This document shows, piece by piece, positions 34,973 through 43,168 of a stretch of DNA of 64,000 nt; position 1 is the stretch's first letter; every line of letters starts with the position of its first letter. The position numbers and the translations under genes were made by a program. The notes below the pieces were generated by a model. That model saw only the letters and a list, made by a program, of their open reading frames with translations, was not told the DNA's origin and searched no databases. Location: positions 682,001-746,000 of the forward strand of contig NZ_JAUOEM010000001.1 of assembly GCF_030540875.1 (NCBI RefSeq). Direction: 5' to 3'. The DNA comes from Flavivirga amylovorans. Lineage in GTDB: Bacteria; Bacteroidota; Bacteroidia; Flavobacteriales; Flavobacteriaceae.

Positions 34973-37198
34973 ATGGAAGTAAAACAATTTAACTACGGAA
35001 TTTGGACTGAGAAAGTCAATGTAAGGGATTTTGTTATTAATAACATTACTCCTTATCACGGAACTTCAGAATTTTTGGTTGGACCAAGTGAAAAAACTCA
35101 AAAATTATGGGATGTATGTAAAGATGCTACTAAAGAGGAACGACAAAATAATGGTGTGCGTTCGGTAGATACCGAAACAGTTTCTACAGTTAGTGCTTTT
35201 GATGCAGGATATATTGATAGAGATAATGAAGTCATTGTAGGACTGCAAACAGACGAATTATTAAAACGAACTATGAAACCTTTTGGAGGTTTTAAAGTTG
35301 TTCAAAAAGCATTAGAGGAACAAGGTGTAAAACCTAATGAAAACTTAACAGAATTATTTTCTAAATATGTTAAAACGCATAATGATGGTGTGTTTGATGC
35401 CTATAATGCCGAAATTAAAAAATACCGTTCATTAGGTTTCTTAACAGGATTACCAGACAACTATGCTCGTGGTAGGATAATTGGTGATTATCGTCGTGTT
35501 GCTTTATACGGAATAGACTTCTTGATTAAATCTAAACAAGAAGATTTATCAAACATAGAAGGACCAATGAGTGATGCTGTTATTCGTTTGCGAGAAGAAG
35601 TTTCTGAGCAAATAAAAGCATTGAAAGAAATAATTGAATTGGGAGCTAAATATGATTTAGACTTAACGCGTCCTGCAGAAAACGCAAAAGAAGCGGTACA
35701 ATGGACCTATATGGCATACTTAGCTGCCGTGAAAGAGCAAGATGGTGCGGCTATGTCTTTAGGTAATGTATCTACATTTTTAGATATCTATATTGAGAAT
35801 GATTTACAGGAAGGTCTTATTACTGAGGAAGAAGCTCAGGAATATATAGATCAGTTTGTTATGAAACTACGTATGGTACGTCATTTAAGAATGAGTGCTT
35901 ATGATGAAATTTTTGCGGGAGATCCAACTTGGGTAACTGAAGCTATTGGTGGTATGTTTGAAGATGGAAGGACTAAGGTTACTAAAACCTCTTTCCGTTT
36001 CTTGAACACCTTATATAACTTAGGACCTTCACCAGAACCAAATATGACCATTCTTTGGTCTGAAGATCTACCACAAAACTTTAAAGATTTTTGTGCCAAA
36101 GTATCTATTGATACATCATCAATTCAATTTGAAAATGATGCTCTAATGAGAGCGAGTAGAGGATCTGATGATTACGGAATAGCATGTTGTGTATCTCACC
36201 AAGCGTTAGGAAAATCAATTCAGTTCTTTGGAGCACGTACAAACTTAGCTAAAACATTATTGTTAGCTATTAATGGAGGACGTTGTGAAATAACAGGAAC
36301 TCAAATGGTAGATGGTATTGAGCCATGCGATTGTGAGTACTTAGATTTCGACAAAGTTATGGCTAATTTTAAAATAGCTATGAAAGAAGTAGCACGTGTT
36401 TATAATGATTCTATGAATATTATTCACTACATGCACGATAAATATTATTATGAAAAAGCTCAAATGGCATTAATTGATACAAACCCAAGTATTAATATTG
36501 CTTACGGTATAGCAGGTTTATCAATTGTAGCAGATTCATTGTCTGCCATTAAATATGCTAAGGTTAAACCTATTAGAAATGAAGAAGGGCTAACTGTTGA
36601 TTTTAAAATAGAAGGGGAGTTCCCATGCTATGGTAATGATGACGATAGAGTGGATGTATTGGCTGCTAAAGCTGTTGCAGATTTTAATGATGAATTAAAA
36701 GAGCTAGCAGTTTACAAAAATGCGGAACCAACCATGTCAGTGTTAACTATCACATCTAATGTGGTATATGGAAAGAAAACAGGAGCAACACCAGATGGTA
36801 GATCTAAAGGCGTTCCATTTGCACCAGGTGCTAACCCAATGCATGGTCGTGATTCTCAAGGAGCCATCGCATCGTTGAACTCAGTTGCTAAAATAGATTA
36901 TAAAGATTCTCTAGATGGTATTTCAAATACATTCTCAATAGTACCAAAATCTTTAGGAGCTAATGATGAAGATAGAATTGAAAATTTAGCAACCATTTTA
37001 GATGGCTATTTCTCTAAAAATGCACAACATATTAATATTAATGTGCTGAACAAAGAGACGTTAATTGATGCTATGGATCATCCGGAAGAATATCCACAAT
37101 TAACAATTCGTGTGTCTGGTTATGCTGTTAATTTCGTAAGATTAACTAAAGAACAGCAACTGGAAGTTATTACACGTTCTTTCCACGAATCCATGTAG
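34973..37198 (+). CDS. pflB: formate C-acetyltransferase (pyruvate formate-lyase)
   Basis: A 741-residue glycyl-radical enzyme that converts pyruvate and CoA to acetyl-CoA and formate without oxygen. The two catalytic cysteines C405-C406 (IACCVSH) and the glycyl-radical site Gly716 in RVSGYAVNF are intact. The length matches the PflB family. It is the first gene of a fermentative cluster with its activase and an OFA-family transporter. Possession of PFL next to a cbb3 oxidase block suggests a facultative, microaerobic lifestyle. Confidence 0.96.
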   Translation: MEVKQFNYGIWTEKVNVRDFVINNITPYHGTSEFLVGPSEKTQKLWDVCKDATKEERQNNGVRSVDTETVSTVSAFDAGYIDRDNEVIVGLQTDELLKRTMKPFGGFKVVQKALEEQGVKPNENLTELFSKYVKTHNDGVFDAYNAEIKKYRSLGFLTGLPDNYARGRIIGDYRRVALYGIDFLIKSKQEDLSNIEGPMSDAVIRLREEVSEQIKALKEIIELGAKYDLDLTRPAENAKEAVQWTYMAYLAAVKEQDGAAMSLGNVSTFLDIYIENDLQEGLITEEEAQEYIDQFVMKLRMVRHLRMSAYDEIFAGDPTWVTEAIGGMFEDGRTKVTKTSFRFLNTLYNLGPSPEPNMTILWSEDLPQNFKDFCAKVSIDTSSIQFENDALMRASRGSDDYGIACCVSHQALGKSIQFFGARTNLAKTLLLAINGGRCEITGTQMVDGIEPCDCEYLDFDKVMANFKIAMKEVARVYNDSMNIIHYMHDKYYYEKAQMALIDTNPSINIAYGIAGLSIVADSLSAIKYAKVKPIRNEEGLTVDFKIEGEFPCYGNDDDRVDVLAAKAVADFNDELKELAVYKNAEPTMSVLTITSNVVYGKKTGATPDGRSKGVPFAPGANPMHGRDSQGAIASLNSVAKIDYKDSLDGISNTFSIVPKSLGANDEDRIENLATILDGYFSKNAQHININVLNKETLIDAMDHPEEYPQLTIRVSGYAVNFVRLTKEQQLEVITRSFHESM

Positions 37199-37216
37199 TT
37201 TTATTAATATTTTTAA

Positions 37217-37255
37217 GTATCTGCAAAAGAAGTTCCATACTTCTTTTGCGGATAC
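37217..37255 (+). promoter_or_regulatory. 17-bp intercistronic hairpin overlapping the pflA start
   Basis: GTATCTGCAAAAGAAGT (37217-37233) pairs with 37239-37255 (one G-U pair) around a 5-nt loop. The downstream arm contains the only usual start codon in the pflA frame, TTG at 37246. There is no T-run, so a message-processing or translation-control role is more likely than termination. Confidence 0.65.
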
Positions 37256-38025
37256 TAAATTTAAAAAGTGGTCTTATCAAAACAGAAGAAAACATATTAA
37301 GAGTACACTCTATTGAATCCTTTGGAACACATGATGGTCCTGGAATTCGTATGGTTATATTTTTACAAGGGTGTAAATTAAAATGTCTGTATTGTCATAA
37401 TCCAGATACTATTGAAACGTCTGGAGGTACCTTATACCATATAGAAGAATTGGTTAAGATGGCGGTAAAGGAAAAAGCCTATTTTGGCAAAAAAGGAGGC
37501 GTTACAGTATCTGGTGGAGAACCTTTATTACAATCTAAAGAATTAGTGCCTTTTTTTAAAAGATTAAAGGAAGAAGGTATTCATACGAATATCGATACGA
37601 ATGGTAGAATACTGAATCATTTCACAGAAGATTTATTAGATAGTTACGCAGATTTAGTCATGTTGGATATTAAGCATATGACAGAGGAAGGTTATGAAGC
37701 CATAACGGGGATGCGTAATAAAGAAACTGCTTTTAATTTTGCCAAGCATAGAGAAGCATCAGGAAAAAAAATGTGGTTAAGGTATGTGTTGATACCAGAA
37801 ATTACTAATAAGCCTGAGCTTTTACATCAAATGGGAGCGTATTTTAAAGATTATAAAACTATTGAAAAGATTGAGTTGCAACCCTATCACAAACTAGGGA
37901 TTCATAAATGGGACGCTTTAGGTTGGGATTATAAACTGAAAGATGCACGCGAAAATACAGAAGAAGAGGTAGATGCAGCAGTCGAGATTTTAAAAAATTA
38001 TTTCAAAGAAGTTAAAGTAAATTAA
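37246..38025 (+). CDS. pflA: pyruvate formate-lyase-activating enzyme
   Basis: A radical-SAM enzyme of up to 259 residues that installs the glycyl radical on PflB. The cluster motif CKLKCLYC (CxxxCxxC) is near residue 44-51, with VHSIESFGTHDGPGIR before it and TVSGGEPLLQ after it. No ATG or GTG exists in frame upstream of the conserved part; TTG 37246 is the only usual choice and adds about 18 residues compared with E. coli PflA. The start is therefore uncertain. It is located 47 nt after pflB. Confidence 0.92.
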   Translation: MRILNLKSGLIKTEENILRVHSIESFGTHDGPGIRMVIFLQGCKLKCLYCHNPDTIETSGGTLYHIEELVKMAVKEKAYFGKKGGVTVSGGEPLLQSKELVPFFKRLKEEGIHTNIDTNGRILNHFTEDLLDSYADLVMLDIKHMTEEGYEAITGMRNKETAFNFAKHREASGKKMWLRYVLIPEITNKPELLHQMGAYFKDYKTIEKIELQPYHKLGIHKWDALGWDYKLKDARENTEEEVDAAVEILKNYFKEVKVN

Positions 38026-38062
38026 AAAGTGTTGCTAGAGTCAACACTCAAATATAAATATT

Positions 38063-39319
38063 ATGCAAACACAAAAACTTAAAAACCGTTGGTTGATAGC
38101 TGCGTCTGCAGTAGGGATTCATATTTCGATTGGGTCTGTTTATGCGTATTCGGTTATGACCAATCCGGTTAAAGATATTTTTGATGTTGATGGAAGTGTT
38201 ATAAAATGGGCTTTTAAAATAGCTATTTTACTATTAGGACTATCGGCAGCGTTTTTAGGAAGATGGGTAGAAAAAGTAGGACCTAAAGTAAGTGGTACAA
38301 CAGCAGGGCTGTTTTATGGAGTAGGTATTTTGGGTTCCGGATTAGCCGTACAATTTGAATCATTAATCCTCTTTTATTTATGCTATGGCGTTATTGGAGG
38401 GATTGGTTTAGGCTTAGGATACATTACACCAGTGAGTACCTTGGTAAAGTGGTTTCCAGACAGGCGTGGTTTAGCTACGGGAATGGCTATTATGGGATTT
38501 GGTTTTGCAGCCTTAATTTTTGGACCAGTGATGCAATCTCTTTTTGATGCTGTAGGCGTATCCAATGCCTTTTACATTTTAGGAATTATATATATGGTAT
38601 TAATATTGTCTTCTGCAAGATATATTGAAAGACCACCAGAAGGCTATATGCCAGATGGGTTTAAGCCAGGAGAAGGTAAAACTATAAAAGCAGATATGGC
38701 AAATATTGATGCAAATGCTTCTCTAAAAACGCCACGCTTTTATTATATCTGGATTATGATGTTTATTAATATTGCTTGTGGTATTGCTATTATATCGGCA
38801 GCAAGTCCGATGATGCAGGAAAAATTAAATTATACGCCTATGGAAGCAGCAGCAATAGTAGGTTTAATAGGTGTATTTAATGGCTTAGGTAGAATTATGT
38901 GGTCTAGCCTTTCAGATTATTTAGGGCGTGCCAATACATACATTATATTCTTTGCTTTTCAAATTCTGGCTTTCTTTTTCCTACCGAAAATTTCTATGGA
39001 ATTAGCCTTCTTGGTTGTCTTATTTACAGTTATTACCATGTATGGTGGTGGATTTGCAACCTTACCAGCATTCTTAGGAGATTTATTTGGAACCAAACAA
39101 TTAGGAGCTATTCACGGTATGGTATTAGCTGCCTGGGGATTAGCAGGTGTTGTAGGGCCTACAATTTACGATGTTGTTAAAAATGCCACAGGATCGTTAG
39201 ATGCCACCTTAGAAGTTTTTGCAGGCTTATTCGTTATTGCATTAATCGTATCATTATTGATGAAGCGTACGGTAAATAAAGCGTATAAAAAAATAGATAA
39301 AAAATTGAATTTTGCCTAA
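38063..39319 (+). CDS. OFA-family MFS transporter (oxalate/formate antiporter type)
   Basis: A 418-residue major facilitator with about twelve membrane helices. It has the OFA signatures NRWLIAASAVGIHISIGSVY at the start, GIGLGLGYITPVSTLVKWFPDRRGLATG in the first half, and GRIMWSSLSDYLGR after the central loop (about 190-215). OFA members move oxalate, formate, lactate or related monocarboxylates. Its position 37 nt after pflA suggests formate or another fermentation acid, but the substrate is not shown by sequence. Confidence 0.87.
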   Translation: MQTQKLKNRWLIAASAVGIHISIGSVYAYSVMTNPVKDIFDVDGSVIKWAFKIAILLLGLSAAFLGRWVEKVGPKVSGTTAGLFYGVGILGSGLAVQFESLILFYLCYGVIGGIGLGLGYITPVSTLVKWFPDRRGLATGMAIMGFGFAALIFGPVMQSLFDAVGVSNAFYILGIIYMVLILSSARYIERPPEGYMPDGFKPGEGKTIKADMANIDANASLKTPRFYYIWIMMFINIACGIAIISAASPMMQEKLNYTPMEAAAIVGLIGVFNGLGRIMWSSLSDYLGRANTYIIFFAFQILAFFFLPKISMELAFLVVLFTVITMYGGGFATLPAFLGDLFGTKQLGAIHGMVLAAWGLAGVVGPTIYDVVKNATGSLDATLEVFAGLFVIALIVSLLMKRTVNKAYKKIDKKLNFA

Positions 39320-39351
39320 ACAGCATCATTTTATTATGTCTTAGTCGAGAG

Positions 39352-39383
39352 AAGCACTTTCATTTATTTGAAGGTGCTTTTTT
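39352..39383. terminator. rho-independent terminator after the pfl cluster
   Basis: The stem AAGCACTTTCA (39352-39362) pairs with TGAAGGTGCTT (39369-39379), followed by TTTTTT. It stands between convergent genes. Confidence 0.82.
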
Positions 39384-39412
39384 CATTTATTTGAGTGTGC
39401 CTTTAAAGCGTA

Positions 39413-40069
39413 TTATTTTATTCGCGACTTTATAAATTTGAATTGTCCATTATGGTTAGATTCATGTTCGCATACATGAAACCATTTACAGTAGTTGTTT
39501 GTGGGACCCCATGGAAAATCATTATCAACAGACATCAACCATGTATCATCGCGATTTGCAAACTCTTTCATTGTGTTTTCTCTTACTTCAGAAAGATGAT
39601 TTAAATAATAATCGAAGTTATTTCCTTTAATTTCTTTTCTTGCTTTTTCACCCAAACCAGAAGCTACATTCCATTTATCGGCATCTTCTTTAGACCAATC
39701 TCCCCATTTTTTATTTTCAAATGTATGAATTTGATAAAAGCGTTCTGTAGCAGCTAAGTGCATAAGCATGGCTCCAATAGTATTCGCATTTTCGTCAATT
39801 AAAAAATCCAAATCGGATATACTCATATCTTTTACTGGATTAAGAATAACCATTCGCATCCAGTTCATCATAGAAACTAGTGTTCCTAATTGAGGTGTAA
39901 AGCCTTCTTTAGGACCAACAATATTAATATCATTTTCCTGAGAGACATTACCAAGAGGCTTTAGGTGTGGTGCCGCAAATAGGCTAGTGGTTCCAAGAGT
40001 TCCGATAGTTAATAAAGAAGATGTTTTAATGAAATTTCTTCTGTTTACTGATTTTAGTTCGTTTTCCAT
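39413..40069 (-). CDS. Tat-exported DinB-like protein
   Basis: A protein of about 218 residues with a twin-arginine signal (NRRNFIKTSSLLTIGTLGTTS near residue 9) and a helical domain resembling the DinB/YfiT superfamily: LVSMMNWMRMVIL, HLAATERFYQI and a C-terminal HVCEHESNHNGQFKFIK that supplies metal-binding histidines. DinB-fold proteins often bind Zn or Ni; the substrate is unknown. The start is set at ATG 40069 so that the Arg pair follows a short n-region; an in-frame ATG at 40093 would add eight residues. Tat export suggests folding or metal loading before transport. Confidence 0.75.
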   Translation of the reverse strand: MENELKSVNRRNFIKTSSLLTIGTLGTTSLFAAPHLKPLGNVSQENDINIVGPKEGFTPQLGTLVSMMNWMRMVILNPVKDMSISDLDFLIDENANTIGAMLMHLAATERFYQIHTFENKKWGDWSKEDADKWNVASGLGEKARKEIKGNNFDYYLNHLSEVRENTMKEFANRDDTWLMSVDNDFPWGPTNNYCKWFHVCEHESNHNGQFKFIKSRIK

Positions 40070-40101
40070 GATGACGATATTTATGTATCTCATAAATTTA
40101 C

Positions 40102-40255
40102 TTATTTATTTCCAGAATCCATTTTTTGCATTTTTAAAAACTCTTGATCAAAGAGAAACTTCACCTTGTCTTCCGTAAAGGGAACAATCACTAATAAACT
40201 AAGTTGTGTTGAGTTTAGGTGTTTAATGAAATGAATTTTAATACTAAAAACATGT
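40102..40255 (-). pseudogene. possible 3' coding remnant upstream of the DinB-like gene
   Basis: The minus strand has an open frame ending in TAA at 40102-40104, with a protein-like end (VPFTEDKVKFLFDQEFLKMQ then KMDSGNK), but no start codon and a stop upstream near 40260. It may be the tail of a lost gene. Alternatively it is chance coding character in the ppdK upstream region. Confidence 0.3.
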
Positions 40256-40283
40256 AATTTTTAAAGTATAAAGTGCTTATAAC

Positions 40284-40327
40284 ATGACTTTTATCATGGT
40301 AATTCCCTCTTTAAATTTTTACTTTTA
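40284..40327 (+). promoter_or_regulatory. Fnr/Crp-box promoter of ppdK
   Basis: ATGAC-TTTT-ATCAT lies at 40284-40297. A TACTTTTA box (one mismatch to TAnnTTTG) is at 40320-40327, again 29.5 bp from the palindrome centre. The expected start point is about 30 nt ahead of the ppdK ATG. Confidence 0.75.
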
Positions 40328-40365
40328 AAAGACTTTTTAGAATAAGAAATTTAATAACAATAATT

Positions 40366-43095
40366 ATGGAAATACTTGAAAATGTAAAGGCTCGAGTTTT
40401 CAAATTTGGAAACAAAACTGCCGATGGAAACAGTACAATGAAAAATCTTTTAGGAGGTAAAGGTGCAAATTTGGCAGAAATGAGTTCAATAGGAATACCA
40501 GTTCCACCAGGATTTACAATTACAACAGAAGTTTGTACAGAATATAATTTATTAGGAAAGGAAGCTGTTGTGGCATTGATTAAAGAAGAGGTAGAAGCAT
40601 CTATAGCCAACATAGAAACTCAAATGGAAACTTCTTTCGGAGATAAGGATAATCCATTATTAGTATCTGTACGTTCTGGAGCTAGAGTATCTATGCCAGG
40701 CATGATGGATACCGTTCTTAACTTAGGTATGAATGATGAGGTGGTACTTGGATTGGCTCAGAAAACAAATAACGAGCAATTTGCTTGGGATTCTTACCGT
40801 CGTTTTATTCAAATGTATGGAGGAGTGGTTTTAGGCATGAAACCAGCGTCAAAGGAAGATATAGATCCTTTCGAGGAAATTATGGAAGACCTTAAAGAAA
40901 AAAGAGGCATTCAATTAGATACCGAATTTACTGTACAGGATTTAAAAGATCTTGTTTACGATTTTAAGCGTAAAGTTAAAAAGAGAACAGGATTAGACTT
41001 TCCAACAGATCCATGGGAGCAGCTTTGGGGCGCAATTATCGCTGTGTTTAATAGTTGGAATGGAGATAGAGCGGTTTACTATAGAAATATGAATGGTTAT
41101 CCTGCAGATTGGGGTACGGCTGTAAATGTGCAGGCTATGGTTTATGGAAATATGGGAGATAATTCAGGAACTGGTGTATGTTTTACACGTGATGCGGGAA
41201 CAGGAGAAAATGTATTTAATGGTGAATATTTAATTAATGCTCAAGGAGAAGATGTAGTTGCTGGTGTTAGAACGCCTCAACAAATTACAAAATTGGGGTC
41301 ACAACGTTGGGCGGAATTAGCTAAAATTGATGAAGCAGATAGAAGAGAAAATTACCCTTCGTTGGAAGAGCTAATGCCATCTATTTTTAATGAGTTGAAC
41401 ACCTACCAAGATATTCTGGAATTGCATTACCGAGATATGCAGGATATGGAATTTACAATGCAGAATGGTAAACTTTGGATTCTTCAGACAAGAAATGGAA
41501 AACGTACAGGTGCCGCTATGGTAAAAATAGCTATGGACTTACTAAAAGAAGGCATGATTGATGAAAAAGAAGCCTTACTCTTAATAGAACCAAATAAGTT
41601 AGATGAACTCTTGCATCCAATTTTCGACCCAAGAGCGCTTAAAAGAGCAAATGTTATTGCTCAAGGCTTACCTGCTTCACCTGGTGCTGCTACCGGTAAA
41701 ATTGTCTTTTTTGCTGATGAAGCAAATAAGTACAAAAGCAGCATTTTAGTTAGAATAGAAACATCTCCTGAAGATTTAGAAGGAATGAACATAGCCAAGG
41801 GCATATTAACTGCCCGAGGCGGGATGACTTCACATGCTGCAGTTGTTGCAAGAGGTATGGGGAAATGCTGTATTTCTGGAGCAGGAGCTTTGAAGATTAA
41901 TTATAAAAAGAGAACCCTTACTGTAGATGGCCATGAATATCATGAAGGCGATTGGATTTCATTAAATGGTTCTACGGGTAATATTATAGAAGGAAAAGTA
42001 GCAACGAGAGAACCAGAGTTGGGAGGTGAGTTTGCTGAAATTATGAAACTAGCAGATAAGTATGGTGTTATTAAAATTAGAACAAATGCCGATAGCCCAA
42101 AAGATGCTAAAGTGGCTCGTAGTTTTGGTGCTCAGGGTATTGGTTTAACAAGAACAGAACATATGTTCTTTGAACTTGACAGAATCAAAGCGATGCGGGA
42201 AATGATTTTAGCAGATACCGTAAAAGGGAGAAAACAAGCTTTAGAAGATCTATTGCCAATGCAGCGTGCAGATTTTGAAGGTATTTTTGAGGCCATGGAA
42301 GGATACGCAGTAACGATTCGATTATTAGACCCACCATTACACGAGTTTGTACCTCACCAATTGGCAACCCAAAAAGAGCTTGCCGAAGACATGCATATTT
42401 CTTTACAGGCTGTTAAAAATAAAGTAGCAGAATTGGAAGAGTTCAATCCGATGTTAGGACATAGAGGATGCCGATTGGGGAATACCTATCCGGAAATTAC
42501 CGAAATGCAAACCCGAGCTATTATTGAAGCTGCACTTAACCTAAAAGAACGTGGTATTATTTGTAAACCAGAAATTATGGTACCATTAGTAGGAACTGTT
42601 AAAGAGTTTGAAGCTCAAGAACAGATTATTAGAACGACAGCTACTACTATTTTTGAAGAACGCAATGATACTGTTGAATATTTAGTAGGTACTATGATAG
42701 AGATCCCCAGAGCAGCATTAATGGCAGATTTAATTGCAGAAAAAGCCGATTTCTTCTCTTTCGGAACGAATGATTTAACACAAATGACCTTCGGTTACTC
42801 TCGTGATGATGCTAGTAAGTTTTTACCAATTTATATTGAAAAAGGCATCTTAAAAGTAGATCCTTTTGAGGTCATAGATCAAGAAGGTGTAGGGCAGTTA
42901 GTTAAAATGGGAACAGAAAAAGGTAGAGTGTCCAAACCAAATTTAAAGGTTGGTATTTGTGGAGAACACGGTGGTGAACCAAATTCTATTGAGTTTTTCT
43001 ATAATACAGGAATGGACTATGTGAGTTGTTCGCCTTATAGAGTGCCAATTGCCAGATTAGTTTCAGCACAGGCAGCTATAAAAGCAACTTTATGA
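40366..43095 (+). CDS. ppdK: pyruvate, phosphate dikinase
   Basis: A 909-residue enzyme interconverting pyruvate + ATP + Pi and PEP + AMP + PPi. It has an N-terminal ATP-grasp domain (GGKGANLAEM, SVRSGARVSMPGMMDTVLNLG), the swivelling phosphohistidine domain with His490 in GGMTSHAAVVARG, and a C-terminal TIM barrel with the catalytic Cys865 in GICGEHGGEP. Full family length. The Fnr-type promoter links it to the pfl and cco genes, which suggests use of PPi-linked glycolysis or PEP/pyruvate balancing when oxygen is low; that physiological reading is inference. Confidence 0.96.
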   Translation: MEILENVKARVFKFGNKTADGNSTMKNLLGGKGANLAEMSSIGIPVPPGFTITTEVCTEYNLLGKEAVVALIKEEVEASIANIETQMETSFGDKDNPLLVSVRSGARVSMPGMMDTVLNLGMNDEVVLGLAQKTNNEQFAWDSYRRFIQMYGGVVLGMKPASKEDIDPFEEIMEDLKEKRGIQLDTEFTVQDLKDLVYDFKRKVKKRTGLDFPTDPWEQLWGAIIAVFNSWNGDRAVYYRNMNGYPADWGTAVNVQAMVYGNMGDNSGTGVCFTRDAGTGENVFNGEYLINAQGEDVVAGVRTPQQITKLGSQRWAELAKIDEADRRENYPSLEELMPSIFNELNTYQDILELHYRDMQDMEFTMQNGKLWILQTRNGKRTGAAMVKIAMDLLKEGMIDEKEALLLIEPNKLDELLHPIFDPRALKRANVIAQGLPASPGAATGKIVFFADEANKYKSSILVRIETSPEDLEGMNIAKGILTARGGMTSHAAVVARGMGKCCISGAGALKINYKKRTLTVDGHEYHEGDWISLNGSTGNIIEGKVATREPELGGEFAEIMKLADKYGVIKIRTNADSPKDAKVARSFGAQGIGLTRTEHMFFELDRIKAMREMILADTVKGRKQALEDLLPMQRADFEGIFEAMEGYAVTIRLLDPPLHEFVPHQLATQKELAEDMHISLQAVKNKVAELEEFNPMLGHRGCRLGNTYPEITEMQTRAIIEAALNLKERGIICKPEIMVPLVGTVKEFEAQEQIIRTTATTIFEERNDTVEYLVGTMIEIPRAALMADLIAEKADFFSFGTNDLTQMTFGYSRDDASKFLPIYIEKGILKVDPFEVIDQEGVGQLVKMGTEKGRVSKPNLKVGICGEHGGEPNSIEFFYNTGMDYVSCSPYRVPIARLVSAQAAIKATL

Positions 43096-43110
43096 CACTT
43101 CCTTTTGACT

Positions 43111-43152
43111 TATAAAAGCCCGAAGTAGCATATTTACTTAGGGCTTTTATTT
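43111..43152. terminator. bidirectional terminator between ppdK and purL
   Basis: TAAAAGCCC (43113-43121) pairs with GGGCTTTTA (43141-43149), with an inner AAGTA/TACTT stem. T-runs lie on both sides and the genes are convergent. Confidence 0.85.
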
Positions 43153-43168
43153 TTAGATTTTTATAAAA

